This document shows positions 15,890-25,330 of a stretch of 64,000 nucleotides of DNA, one piece after another (the first letter of the stretch is position 1; every line of letters begins with the position of its first letter). The translations under genes were made by a program, and so were the position numbers. The stretch is from Dolosigranulum pigrum ATCC 51524 (GTDB lineage Bacteria > Bacillota > Bacilli > Lactobacillales > Carnobacteriaceae_A). Below the pieces are notes generated by a model that was not told the origin of the DNA, did not search any database, and worked only from the letters and a program-made list of their open reading frames with translations. The DNA is taken from positions 631,254 through 695,253 of the forward strand of contig NZ_JH601103.1 of assembly GCF_000245815.1 (NCBI RefSeq), given 5' to 3'.

Positions 15890-17167
15890 ATGAATAAGTT
15901 TTATAAAGCAGGTTTATTATTAACAACAGCAGGCTTGCTAGCTGCATGTAGCAGTGGTGGCGGTGCTGATGTGACAGAAGAGACACAAGGTGGGGAGCCA
16001 AAAGCAACTTTGAGTGAAGGCGATATTCCTGAGAAGCCAGAAAAACTTCAGATGTGGGTTAACAATGAAGATGTTCAAATCGAAGCTTACGAAGAAATCA
16101 CGCAGAAATTCACGGAAGAAACAGGTATCGAAGTTGAGATGACACCTTACGATATGTTAGAACAAACAGAGGGAATGAGCTTAGACGGTCCTTCTGGGCA
16201 AGGAGCCGACTTATTCTTCCAACCGCATGACCGTGTAGGAGATGTTTATCACCAAGGTCTGGCAGCAGAATTGGAATTCACGGATGAGCAATTAGCGAAG
16301 TTAGAAGAATACAATGAAGATGCAGTTGGCTCATTCAACTACGAAGGTGCACAGATGGGAATTCCAGCTGTTGTTGAAACGTACGCAATGTTTATTAACA
16401 CAGATATTGTTGACAAAGTGCCAGAGACAGCTGAAGACTTATTGGAGTTAGCACGTGAGAAGACAGAAGGCGACCAATACGGCTTCTTAGCTGATATGCA
16501 AAACTTGTACTTCATGTACCCATTCATTACATCAGAAGGTGCTTACTTATTCGGCCAAGATGATACAGGTCACTACGATGCATCAGATATTGGTTTGAAT
16601 ACACCAGAAGCAGTCTCAGCGTTAGAATACTACCAAACATTCTTTAATGAAAAATTGATTCCAGAAGGGACTGACTTAGAAGTTGCAGCTAGTCTATTCC
16701 AAGATGGAAAAGTTGGTGCCATTATTGACGGACCTTGGGCAATCCCACAACACCGTGAAGCATTAGGAGATAAACTACAAGTTATCGAAATGCCTAAATA
16801 CAATGGTGAAGCAATGAAGACTTTTGCAGGGAACAAAGGTTGGTTAGTGAACGAATACTCTGAGAACAAATACTGGGCAACTGAATTAGCACTTCACTTA
16901 ACAAGTGCAGAAAGCTCACAAATTTACTACGAAAAAGCCGGTGAATTACCAGCTCATAAAAATGTAACAATTGAAGATGAATTCATGCAACCAATCTTCG
17001 AACAAACGAAAAATGCAAATCCAATGCCAAACATTCCAGAGATGGGACAAGTTTGGGATCCAATGGCAGACGCCTTCACCTTTATCCAAAAAGGAGAAAG
17101 TCCACAAGAAATCTTAGATGAAACAGTTGAACAAATTAAAGCTGACATCCAAATGATGGGGCAATAA
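15890..17167 (+). CDS. malE: Maltodextrin-binding lipoprotein of an ABC transporter
   Basis: This 425-residue extracellular solute-binding protein has lipobox LLAAC (Cys20) followed by a Ser/Gly linker. The mature protein has the type I sugar-binding fold of the MalE/MdxE group, with QMWVNNEDVQIEAYEEI near the start and IDGPWAIPQH in the second lobe. It should capture maltodextrins released outside the cell by the pullulanase and hand them to MalF-MalG. The start at 15890 follows a purine-rich AAGAGGGAAAAG site. A long hairpin lies just after the stop codon, which may raise its expression over that of the permease genes. Confidence 0.92.
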   Translation: MNKFYKAGLLLTTAGLLAACSSGGGADVTEETQGGEPKATLSEGDIPEKPEKLQMWVNNEDVQIEAYEEITQKFTEETGIEVEMTPYDMLEQTEGMSLDGPSGQGADLFFQPHDRVGDVYHQGLAAELEFTDEQLAKLEEYNEDAVGSFNYEGAQMGIPAVVETYAMFINTDIVDKVPETAEDLLELAREKTEGDQYGFLADMQNLYFMYPFITSEGAYLFGQDDTGHYDASDIGLNTPEAVSALEYYQTFFNEKLIPEGTDLEVAASLFQDGKVGAIIDGPWAIPQHREALGDKLQVIEMPKYNGEAMKTFAGNKGWLVNEYSENKYWATELALHLTSAESSQIYYEKAGELPAHKNVTIEDEFMQPIFEQTKNANPMPNIPEMGQVWDPMADAFTFIQKGESPQEILDETVEQIKADIQMMGQ

Positions 17168-17178
17168 AAGCTAAAGAT

Positions 17179-17218
17179 TAAGATAAATAGGAAGGTTTAT
17201 CCTTCCTATTTTATCTTA
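17179..17218 (+). other. Intergenic hairpin between malE and malF
   Basis: TAAGATAAATAGGAAGG pairs with CCTTCCTATTTTATCTTA around TTTAT. It lacks a proper T-run directly after the stem. It may stabilise the malE end of the message or partly stop transcription. Confidence 0.75.
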
Positions 17219-17240
17219 AGAAAAGAAAGGAATGACATGA

Positions 17241-18533
17241 ATGAGCCAACCGGATGTACAATCAAATCAAAATCATAGTTCAAAGAAAGCGATGTTGCTT
17301 TCTATTATTCCTGGCTTGGGTCAATGGTATAACCAGCGACGCATTAAGGGTAGTGCTATTTTTATTTTATTTTTATCTTTTACGTTATTGATGTTTGATT
17401 ATATAGCGACAGGATTCCAAGGATTAATTACGTTAGGAACTATTCCTAGAGAGCATGATTCGCGTGTGCTATTGATCGAAGGACTTATTGCACTTATTTT
17501 TACGGTATTTTATATTGTTTTTTATATTGCACAGTTGAATGATGCGAGGAATGAAGCCAAGCGTATTCAACGAGGAGAGCAACCATCGAGTGTTATGAAG
17601 CGATTTCGCCAATCATGGGATACAGCTTTCCCATATGTTTTAATTGGACCAGGATTTTTAATGTTAATCTTCGTCGTCTTGTTGCCACTTTTATTTATGG
17701 CAGCTTTGGCTTTCTCGAACTACAACTTATATAATGCTCCACCGCGAAATGTGCTGGACTGGATTGGATTCAGTAACTTTACGAACTTATTTACATTAAC
17801 GCAGTGGCGCGATACCTTCTTCAGCGTTTTCACTTGGACCTTGACGTGGACGTTCGTGGCTACAACGCTACAAATTGCCCTAGCAATGTTCTTGGCGATT
17901 ATTGTTAATGATCCACGCGTGAAGTTTAAGAAGTTTATTCGAACGATTTTGATCTTACCATGGGCGGTCCCAGGATTCGTATCAATTATTGTTTTTTCTG
18001 CGTTATTTAATGATAACTTTGGGGCGATTAATACGACGATTATTCAGCCACTCTTTAATACGTCCATTCCGTGGATGTCCAGTGTCATGTGGACACGAAT
18101 TGCGATTATTTCTATTCAAGTGTGGTTAGGGTTTCCATATGTTTATGCCTTATTTACCGGAGTTCTTCAGAGTATTTCTCGCGATTGGTATGAAGCAGCA
18201 GAGATGGATGGAGCTAGTCGTTGGCAGAGTTTCAAAAATATTACGTTCCCACACTTAATGTATGCAACGGGACCACTTTTATTGACACAATACACCTTTA
18301 ACTTTAATAACTTCAATATTATTTATCTATTCAATGAAGGGGGACCAGCTGTTCGTGGACAGAATGCAGGTGGAACAGATATCTTGATTTCATGGGTATA
18401 TAACTTAACGTTTAACAACCAGCAATTCAGTATGGCTGCTGCTATTTCATTGATTCTAGGACTTGTGATTGCGGTCTTTGCCTTCTTCCAATTCCGCCGT
18501 TCAAGCTCATTTACTGACGAAGGGAGATTTTAG
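17241..18533 (+). CDS. malF: Maltodextrin ABC transporter permease MalF
   Basis: The 430-residue inner-membrane permease carries an N-terminal extension typical of MalF in lactic-acid bacteria (LLSIIPGLGQWYNQ) and then the binding-protein-dependent transport domain. The EAA loop that docks the ATPase reads EAAEMDGASRWQSF (about 317-330). It forms the channel together with MalG. No ATPase gene is present in this cluster, so a shared MsmK-type ATPase encoded elsewhere is expected. The start is ATG 17241, about 10 bp after AAAGG. It ends in TAG, 2 bp before malG, whose ribosome site lies inside malF. Confidence 0.93.
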   Translation: MSQPDVQSNQNHSSKKAMLLSIIPGLGQWYNQRRIKGSAIFILFLSFTLLMFDYIATGFQGLITLGTIPREHDSRVLLIEGLIALIFTVFYIVFYIAQLNDARNEAKRIQRGEQPSSVMKRFRQSWDTAFPYVLIGPGFLMLIFVVLLPLLFMAALAFSNYNLYNAPPRNVLDWIGFSNFTNLFTLTQWRDTFFSVFTWTLTWTFVATTLQIALAMFLAIIVNDPRVKFKKFIRTILILPWAVPGFVSIIVFSALFNDNFGAINTTIIQPLFNTSIPWMSSVMWTRIAIISIQVWLGFPYVYALFTGVLQSISRDWYEAAEMDGASRWQSFKNITFPHLMYATGPLLLTQYTFNFNNFNIIYLFNEGGPAVRGQNAGGTDILISWVYNLTFNNQQFSMAAAISLILGLVIAVFAFFQFRRSSSFTDEGRF

Positions 18534-18535
18534 AG

Positions 18536-19387
18536 ATGTTAAATCTATCAAGAAAGAACAAAAGCCGTATAGAAGTGGGATTGATTTATCTAGTATTACT
18601 CGTTATGTTTGTTGTTATTTTGTACCCACTTGTTTGGGCATTGGCGATTTCGATGAATACGACGACCAGTCTGTACGGGGCATCACTCTCGCCAGAGAAT
18701 TGGTCATTGGATAATTATGTGTGGTTATTTACGAGTCCGCGCAGTCAGTACTTGACATGGTATAAAAATACATTATTTATTGCTACAATTTGTTCTATTT
18801 TAAGTACCTTTTTTGTGGCGATTACGGCATATGCTTTTTCTCGTTATCGTTTTAAAGGACGTAAATACGGGCTGTACGCGTTCTTGCTTCTCCAAATGTT
18901 CCCGGTATTGATGGCAATGGTGGCTATCTATATCTTATTGAATACAATTGGATTGATTGATACATTATGGGGACTGATTATTGTTTATGTTGGTGGAAGT
19001 ATTCCGATGAATGCCTTTTTAGTAAAAGGATACTTCGATACGATTCCGAAATCATTGGATGAATCAGCGAAGATGGACGGTGCTGGTCACTTCCGTATAT
19101 TCTTCCAAATTCTCTTACCGTTAGCGAAGCCAATCTTAGCGGTAGTGGCGCTCTTTAATTTCATGGCACCATTTATGGACTTTATCTTGCCACGAATTAT
19201 TTTACGTAGTCCACAAAACTTTACATTAGCGTTAGGATTGTACAACTTTGTTAACTCACAATTCTCGAACAACTTTACCCGCTTTGCTGCTGGAGCTATC
19301 TTAATTGCCTTGCCGATTGCAGCGGTGTACTTGTACTTGCAAAAATACCTTATTACTGGACTCTCAGCGGGTGCAACAAAAGGATAA
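18536..19387 (+). CDS. malG: Maltodextrin ABC transporter permease MalG
   Basis: The 283-residue partner permease has six predicted membrane spans and the EAA loop DESAKMDGAGHFRIFF. It completes the transmembrane channel for maltodextrin uptake. Only 2 bp separate it from malF, so the two are translationally linked. A short terminator lies between it and the pullulanase gene. Confidence 0.93.
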   Translation: MLNLSRKNKSRIEVGLIYLVLLVMFVVILYPLVWALAISMNTTTSLYGASLSPENWSLDNYVWLFTSPRSQYLTWYKNTLFIATICSILSTFFVAITAYAFSRYRFKGRKYGLYAFLLLQMFPVLMAMVAIYILLNTIGLIDTLWGLIIVYVGGSIPMNAFLVKGYFDTIPKSLDESAKMDGAGHFRIFFQILLPLAKPILAVVALFNFMAPFMDFILPRIILRSPQNFTLALGLYNFVNSQFSNNFTRFAAGAILIALPIAAVYLYLQKYLITGLSAGATKG

Positions 19388-19393
19388 TTTAGT

Positions 19394-19427
19394 AAAATCT
19401 CCGCTTAGAAATAGGCGGAGGTTTTTT
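19394..19427 (+). terminator. Terminator between malG and pullulanase gene
   Basis: CTCCGC pairs with GCGGAG, the outer AAAA/TTTT pairing extends the stem, and a T-run follows. The pullulanase gene starts only 16 bp after it and has no visible promoter of its own, so it may depend on read-through. Confidence 0.8.
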
Positions 19428-19442
19428 AGAAAGGAAATGACG

Positions 19443-22400
19443 ATGAAATCACGAAAAAACTTACGATATCGAATGGCAGTAGGTGCTTCATTATCAGCAT
19501 TTGTTTTAATGCATATGACTCAAGAGGTAGTTTATGCAAGTGAGGAAATTGAACAGGCTGAATTATCAAGTTTAGAGGAGTCCACTCAGTCAGTTGTAAC
19601 ATCTGAGGTAAATGATTTTGAACCAAACATAAATACCAATAATTTATCTGAACAGCAAAAACAGGAAGAAACATCTAAAAATGAGAACGTAGAAGTAGTT
19701 GATGATGTTGAGAAGGATACTCTAATTAGCAATCAAATAGAGCCTAATCAGAGTGATCAAATCGAATCAGGACATTTACGTGTTCATGTCAATAAAGAGC
19801 TCACTCATGATGAAAATAATCATTTAGGTCTTTGGGTATGGGAAGACGTAGAGTCACCTAGCGAAAACTGGCCTAATGGGGCGCTCCGATTAAATCAGGC
19901 TGCTAAAGATGATTATGGACGATATTTAGATGTGAAGTTGTCAGGGGATAGCGCTAAAAAAGTGGGTGTCCTTATTAATAATACAACAGGTGATAATTTA
20001 ACGGGTGATATTAAAATAGAGATCATCCATAAAGCGATGAATGAAGTATGGCTAGGAGCTAATAAACAGGTCTATACGTACAAACCATTAGAGCAAGAAG
20101 GTTATCTTCGAGTTAACTATTATGACCCTGATGGAAATTATGATAATTTAGGTGTTTGGACATGGGGTGATGTAAGACAACCAAGTACTGATTGGCCCAA
20201 CGGAATGGAGTTAGCGCAAGAAGGAAAATATGGTCGTTACGTGGATATTCCATTGGCAGAAGCAGCCCAAATAGTAAATTTTTTAGTCGTTAATAAGATG
20301 AATGAAGAAAAGACAGTTGATTATAAATTTAGTGAGTTAACTACGCATTCACAAGTTTTTTTGAAGGCTGGTGATCATACAGTGTATACTAATCCTTATT
20401 ATATTTCTGATGTTCGAGCTGAAGCAGTGCACCATATTAGTCGTTCAACGATCGAAATCACATTTAACACGGATAAATTACCTGAGAATTTAAGGGATAC
20501 AATGAATGTCACAGACAAATCTGGACAATCAGTAGCCATACAATCGGTGAATATTAAAGGGAATACTGTTCAACTCACTGGACAATTCGCTCCTGAAAAA
20601 GGGAGTTATCAAGTCACTATAGACGGTGAGACTTATGAAGCGAGCACAACTTGGCAACTAAAAGATGAATTATACGCAACTGATGAATTCTTAGGGTCTC
20701 AGTTATATGATGATGGATCGGCTGACGTGGCGGTATGGTCCCCGAGTGCTGAGGCAGTGAGTGTTGTTGTTTATGATAAGAATAGTCCAGATAAAGTGAT
20801 TGCTGATATATCACTTAGACAAGGAGATAAGGGAGTTTGGTCTGGGCGACTTAATGAAAATAATGTCGGAATAACTAATTTACGTGGATATTATTATCAG
20901 TACAGAATTACACGAGAGGGTAAGGATATATTAGCGTTAGATCCGTATGCCAAGAGTTTATCAGCTTGGGATAATAATGGTGCAGATAAAATTGCTAAGG
21001 CAGCATTTGTCAATCCAACTAATATGGGGCCGGTGTTAGATTATGCTAATATTCCTGGTTATAGTAAACGAGAAGATGCCATTATTTATGAAACACATGT
21101 TCGTGACTTTACATCAGATCCTAATCTGGAAGGAAGGTTGAGCACTAAATTTGGAACATTTAGCGCCTTTATTGAAAAACTTGATTATTTAAAAGATTTA
21201 GGTGTCACACATATTCAACTTCTTCCGGTTATGAGCTATTACTTTGCTAATGAGTTTGCACGTGAGAAGCGTATGCTGGATTATCAGTCAAAAAATACCA
21301 ATTATAATTGGGGCTACGATCCTCAGAGTTATTTTGCCTTGACAGGTATGTATTCAGAAGATCCAACTAATCCCGAGAAGCGGATCGAAGAATTCAAACA
21401 TCTTATACACGCTATTCACGAAAGAGGGATGGGAGTTATCTTAGATGTGGTTTATAACCACACCGCAGCAGAGCATCTATTTGAAGATTTAGAGCCTAAT
21501 TATTATCACTTTATGGATAAAGATGGCACTAGCCGAACAAGTTTCGGTGGTGGACGATTAGGGACAACTCATTATATGGCTCGACGAATATTGGTTGATT
21601 CCATTAAATTTTTGACTGATGAGTATAAAATTGATGGGTTCCGCTTTGATATGATGGGAGATCATGACGCGACTAGTGTCCAAAAAGCTTATGATGAAGC
21701 AGCAAAAATAAATCCCAATATATTAATACTTGGTGAAGGGTGGCGAACATATGTAGGTGATGAAGGGATCAACAAACAAGCTGCTGACCAAGATTGGATG
21801 GTAAATACGAATAGTGTAGGTGTGTTTTCTGATGAAATACGTAATGAACTTAAATCAGGATTTGGAAGCGAAGGACAACCGCGATTTTTAACTGGGGGAG
21901 CACGTAATATTAAACAGCTTTTTGATAATATAAAAGCTCAGCCACATAACTTCAAGGCGAACGATCCAGGAGATGTTATTCAATATATTGCGGCACATGA
22001 CAACTTAACATTATTTGATGTGATTGCGCAGTCAACTAAAAAAGATCCAAGTAAACATGCAGAAGAAATTCATCGTCGTGTTCGATTAGGGAATGCATTG
22101 GTTCTGACAGCACAAGGAACTGCTTTTCTTCATTCTGGTCAAGAATATGGTCGTACGAAACAATTCAAACACCCTGACTACCGCGGGAAAGTAGATGAAG
22201 CACCTTATAAATCAACGTTTATGACTGATGAACAGGGTAAGCCGTTTAATTATCCATACTTTATTCATGATTCATATGATTCATCAGACATTATCAACCA
22301 CTTTAACTGGCAAAAAGCTACGGAAGATCCACTTGGGCTAGCAACTAGATTATATACACGTGGATTGATTCACTTAAGACGATCGACTGATGCTTTTAGC

Positions 22401-22973
22401 CTTGGAACGCAGTCATCGGTAGATAAGAATGTAGCTCTTATTACAGAACCTGGACAAAGCGATATTCGTGATAATGATTTAGTGATTGGATATCAAAGTA
22501 AAGCGACAGATGGAACCACTTATGGAGTCTTTGTGAATGCAGATAGCAAGCCACGGACAATTGATTTATCAAAGTTTGCTCATTTAATGAATAGTCACGT
22601 GCTTGTCGATGCCACTCGAAGTGGAACGGTCGCTATTGATAATCCGACAGGTGTCACATTTGATCGGTTAAATAATAAAATAACTATTGATGCCTTAACA
22701 ACAATTGTTTTGAAGGCAATCTTAAATAGCAGCCAAGCGGTTGAGGAGGATAACTATCAACAACCTTCTGAAACATTACTTGCATCAAATACACCAAAAG
22801 AGAAGGATGGAGTTGTACAAACTGCACCTCAATCAGAAGAAAGTAGACTGGAAAATCCAACCGTAATGGGCCAGCGTTTACCTGACACAGCTACTAGTGC
22901 ATGGGTATTAGGATTGGTTGGTGTCATTTCCTTAGCTTCAGGTATAGGAATAAGTTCGGGAAAAGAGAAATAA
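19443..22973 (+). CDS. pulA: Cell-surface type I pullulanase
   Basis: The 1176-residue protein has a signal peptide ending near VVYA and a low-complexity acidic stretch to about 105. Two CBM41 starch-binding modules follow (about 110-215 and 219-320, each with a W-x-W and WPNG segment), then a linker domain, a CBM48 (about 410-505) and the GH13_14 barrel. The pullulanase signature YNWGYDP is present; catalytic residues are Asp736 (GFRFDMMG), Glu765 (GEGW) and Asp853 (AAHDN). It should cut alpha-1,6 branch points of starch or glycogen and feed the transporter. The C-terminus reads LPDTATSAWVLG, a hydrophobic span and GKEK: a sortase signal with Ala in place of Gly. The in-frame ATG at 19437 is too close to the ribosome site. 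Confidence 0.94.
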   Translation: MKSRKNLRYRMAVGASLSAFVLMHMTQEVVYASEEIEQAELSSLEESTQSVVTSEVNDFEPNINTNNLSEQQKQEETSKNENVEVVDDVEKDTLISNQIEPNQSDQIESGHLRVHVNKELTHDENNHLGLWVWEDVESPSENWPNGALRLNQAAKDDYGRYLDVKLSGDSAKKVGVLINNTTGDNLTGDIKIEIIHKAMNEVWLGANKQVYTYKPLEQEGYLRVNYYDPDGNYDNLGVWTWGDVRQPSTDWPNGMELAQEGKYGRYVDIPLAEAAQIVNFLVVNKMNEEKTVDYKFSELTTHSQVFLKAGDHTVYTNPYYISDVRAEAVHHISRSTIEITFNTDKLPENLRDTMNVTDKSGQSVAIQSVNIKGNTVQLTGQFAPEKGSYQVTIDGETYEASTTWQLKDELYATDEFLGSQLYDDGSADVAVWSPSAEAVSVVVYDKNSPDKVIADISLRQGDKGVWSGRLNENNVGITNLRGYYYQYRITREGKDILALDPYAKSLSAWDNNGADKIAKAAFVNPTNMGPVLDYANIPGYSKREDAIIYETHVRDFTSDPNLEGRLSTKFGTFSAFIEKLDYLKDLGVTHIQLLPVMSYYFANEFAREKRMLDYQSKNTNYNWGYDPQSYFALTGMYSEDPTNPEKRIEEFKHLIHAIHERGMGVILDVVYNHTAAEHLFEDLEPNYYHFMDKDGTSRTSFGGGRLGTTHYMARRILVDSIKFLTDEYKIDGFRFDMMGDHDATSVQKAYDEAAKINPNILILGEGWRTYVGDEGINKQAADQDWMVNTNSVGVFSDEIRNELKSGFGSEGQPRFLTGGARNIKQLFDNIKAQPHNFKANDPGDVIQYIAAHDNLTLFDVIAQSTKKDPSKHAEEIHRRVRLGNALVLTAQGTAFLHSGQEYGRTKQFKHPDYRGKVDEAPYKSTFMTDEQGKPFNYPYFIHDSYDSSDIINHFNWQKATEDPLGLATRLYTRGLIHLRRSTDAFSLGTQSSVDKNVALITEPGQSDIRDNDLVIGYQSKATDGTTYGVFVNADSKPRTIDLSKFAHLMNSHVLVDATRSGTVAIDNPTGVTFDRLNNKITIDALTTIVLKAILNSSQAVEEDNYQQPSETLLASNTPKEKDGVVQTAPQSEESRLENPTVMGQRLPDTATSAWVLGLVGVISLASGIGISSGKEK

Positions 22974-22981
22974 TAATATAG

Positions 22982-23019
22982 AAAAACGTAAGAGCTGATA
23001 GAAAGCTCTGCGTTTTTTT
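22982..23019 (+). terminator. Intrinsic terminator of pullulanase gene
   Basis: AAAACGTAAGAGCT pairs with AGCTCTGCGTTTT around a GATAGA-containing loop, then a 7-T run. Confidence 0.9.
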
Positions 23020-23092
23020 ATAACAATTTATATGAGTTAATTACTGGTTATTTTTATGCAAATGGGTGGTTCGAGTAGAGTTGTCTGTTTAG

Positions 23093-23144
23093 TTGAGTTT
23101 AAGCTCAAGATATCGTATACTTGAGGTAAAGAATGGAACCGGTT
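23093..23144 (+). promoter_or_regulatory. Promoter and AACCGGTT palindrome before a lipoprotein gene
   Basis: TTGAGT (23093-23098), 17 bp, TATACT (23116-23121). A perfect AACCGGTT (23137-23144) lies just after the expected transcription start. The same octamer occurs at 60988-60995 before the second sugar transporter operon. Confidence 0.6.
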
Positions 23145-23198
23145 AGGGTAGGTTTTGTGGAATGTTTGTCGAGGTTTCGTTAGAGAAGGAGTGGTGTG

Positions 23199-23993
23199 GT
23201 GGATAAGATAATGAAGAGTGTGCGTTGGAGTCTGTTGCTGATTCTGAGTATTATGATGTTAGCGGCTTGTGCGCCAGCGAGTTTACGTACGGATGTGAAG
23301 GAACGCTTAGAGGCGTATAATCAGGGGCAAGATGGTCAACAATTGATTGATGAGATCATGGAAGAGCAAAAATACTTGGTTGATGAAGGAAAAGTGGGAT
23401 CAGATACACCGACAGAAGAGATTATTGCGATATATTACACGGATCATACGCGTCTAAGTGAGGAGTTACTGGATCTACTGGAGAAGGAACAAGAGCGTTT
23501 ATCAGAGCGCTTAGAGGAACTGGGGCTGAAGAAGGATACTAAGCAACGTATTGTGACAGTAAAGGTGGATAAGCATGAGGATGCTCTGTCTGATTATATT
23601 AGACGTCATGTGAGTGAGGAGTTTATTGAGCAATACGAGCTTGAGCGACCGGAGACAATGATGGTCAATTATGTGACACGGCAATCGCTTTTGACTGATA
23701 CATATAACGTCACGTACAATCCAACTAAAGAAGAGGCTATCTACAATGCTATCTGGGGCGAGCGTTATGACGGGCTAGATTTTCAGTATCCTAAGGGTCG
23801 TCTGAAGAAAGAAAAAATCGATCAAATTATAGAAGTAGAGTTAACGGCAGAAGAGCGGTCTTTCCTGCAAGAAGAAGCTGAAGCGCGGAATATGGGTGTG
23901 GCCGATCTGTTGAAAGAAAAGGCCATCGAAAAACTTCATGAAAGTCCACTTGATGCGTTCATCAATCAAAATAATGGTGGCAAAAGCGAATAA
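23199..23993 (+). CDS. Lipoprotein of unknown function
   Basis: The 264-residue protein has a signal peptide with lipobox MLAAC, then a charged, largely helical domain rich in Glu, Lys, Leu and Arg. A coiled-coil-like stretch runs LEKEQERLSERLEELGLKKD. The C-terminal half contains EVELTAEERSFLQEEAE and NPTKEEAIYNAIWGERYDG. I recognise no family. Start is one of two adjacent GTG codons (23196 or 23199); 23199 is preferred with AAGGAG 7 bp before it. The next gene, an ApbE flavin transferase, has its own promoter, so a shared role is only a possibility. I see no flavinylation motif here. Confidence 0.72.
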   Translation: MDKIMKSVRWSLLLILSIMMLAACAPASLRTDVKERLEAYNQGQDGQQLIDEIMEEQKYLVDEGKVGSDTPTEEIIAIYYTDHTRLSEELLDLLEKEQERLSERLEELGLKKDTKQRIVTVKVDKHEDALSDYIRRHVSEEFIEQYELERPETMMVNYVTRQSLLTDTYNVTYNPTKEEAIYNAIWGERYDGLDFQYPKGRLKKEKIDQIIEVELTAEERSFLQEEAEARNMGVADLLKEKAIEKLHESPLDAFINQNNGGKSE

Positions 23994-24006
23994 GATTAAG
24001 ATGAAA

Positions 24007-24050
24007 GTGAGCCAGCGATAATTCTGATGCAGAGTTGTCAACTGGCTCAT
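24007..24050 (+). terminator. Weak terminator candidate
   Basis: GTGAGCCAG pairs with CTGGCTCAT around 26 nt, but only a broken T-rich stretch follows. It lies between two lipoprotein genes. Confidence 0.4.
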
Positions 24051-24087
24051 TGCTTTGTTATGAAGGAATGGAGCTCCTAGTCAGTTG

Positions 24088-24116
24088 TGGACAGACGGGC
24101 AACTTTTCGCTATACT
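24088..24116 (+). promoter_or_regulatory. Promoter of apbE-like gene
   Basis: TGGACA (24088-24093), 17 bp, TATACT (24111-24116). Confidence 0.65.
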
Positions 24117-24152
24117 AAGGAGAGATTAACCGTGGGAAAGGATAGATAAGCT

Positions 24153-25280
24153 GTGAAGAGACGATCGACTAGTTTGATAATCATGATAATGTGTACCTTG
24201 ATGCTAGCTGCTTGTGCTGGAGAATCTGTGGAGGATGCTAATGAGGGAGCTGATTCAGCCCAAGTAGAAGAGAAAAGGCAGTTAGTTGATGAGCCCTTTG
24301 TTCGAGAAGAATTCTTGTTGGGCACGTTGGTGACTCTTACTGTCTATGATGAAGGGGGCGAAGAAGCGTTAGACAAGGCCTTCGAACGTGTAGAATCATT
24401 AGACAATACGTTTTCCATGCGTTATGAGGGATCAGAAGTCTATGAGATTAATGAGAAAGCCGGTATTGAACCAGTTCAAGTATCGGATGAAGTGTTTCAT
24501 GTAATCGAGCGAGCGGTCCAGTTCGCAGAAGATTCGAATGGGCGCTTCGATCCAACAATTGGGGCTTTGACTGGCTTGTGGGGAATTGGCGAGACGATCG
24601 CAAGTGATGATCCTGAATTGGAAGGTGCGAGTGTCCCAACTCCTGAAAAGATTAAGGAAAAAGTAGACTTGGTTGATTACCACAAAATCACCTTAGATTC
24701 GGGAGAAAAGACGGTCTATCTGGAAGAAAAAGGGATGAAGTTGGATCTTGGCGCGATCGCAAAAGGGTATATTACCGATCAAGCTGCGGCTTCATTAAAA
24801 GAACAGGGCGTAACGACGGCAATTGCTGATTTAGGAGGCGATATTTTCCTAGTGGGGTCAAGTGCGCGTGGAGTGGATGATCCATGGAAAATTGGCATTC
24901 AGAATCCATTTGCTAACCGTGGAGAGATTATCGGAGCTTACAATACACAAAATAAAGCAGTTGTGACGTCTGGGATTTATGAACGGTTTATTGAAGAAGA
25001 TGGGAAACAATATCATCATATCTTGAGCCCGGAAGATGGTTATCCGATTGATAATGAACTAGCAGGACTCAGTGTAATTGCGAATACAGCGATGGAAGCT
25101 GATGCTTTAGCGACTGTAATCTTCTCAATGGGGCTAGAAGAAGGCCTCAATTATGTTGATACATTGGATGATGTGGTGGCGATCGCTATTACGAAAGATA
25201 AAAAGATTTATATTTCAGATGGAAAACATCCAGAGTTTAAAGTGACCGATTCCGACTTTGAGTTAATTGAACGAGAGTAA
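24153..25280 (+). CDS. apbE: ApbE-family FAD:protein FMN transferase, lipoprotein
   Basis: The 375-residue protein has lipobox MLAAC followed by an acidic linker and the ApbE domain. Visible features are LGTLVTLTVYD, the FDPTIG segment, GAIAKGYITD, IADLGGDIFLVG and the C-terminal TAMEADALATVIF metal/FAD site. The enzyme splits FAD and attaches FMN to a Ser/Thr of exported flavoproteins. In Listeria and relatives it serves extracellular electron transfer, but none of the partner genes of that system lies nearby, so its substrate is unknown. The start is GTG 24153, with GGAAAGGA about 10 bp upstream. The next gene follows 50 bp later and may be cotranscribed. Confidence 0.93.
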   Translation: MKRRSTSLIIMIMCTLMLAACAGESVEDANEGADSAQVEEKRQLVDEPFVREEFLLGTLVTLTVYDEGGEEALDKAFERVESLDNTFSMRYEGSEVYEINEKAGIEPVQVSDEVFHVIERAVQFAEDSNGRFDPTIGALTGLWGIGETIASDDPELEGASVPTPEKIKEKVDLVDYHKITLDSGEKTVYLEEKGMKLDLGAIAKGYITDQAAASLKEQGVTTAIADLGGDIFLVGSSARGVDDPWKIGIQNPFANRGEIIGAYNTQNKAVVTSGIYERFIEEDGKQYHHILSPEDGYPIDNELAGLSVIANTAMEADALATVIFSMGLEEGLNYVDTLDDVVAIAITKDKKIYISDGKHPEFKVTDSDFELIERE

Positions 25281-25330
25281 GCAAAAGAGGTAGCTCGTAT
25301 TCAGAGAGGCAGGCTAGATGGGAGGCAGTA

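Noticed and set aside
23196..25280. Extracellular electron transfer locus around apbE
   Set aside because: No Ndh2, EetA/EetB, demethylmenaquinone or PplA-like gene is present; ApbE alone does not show this pathway.
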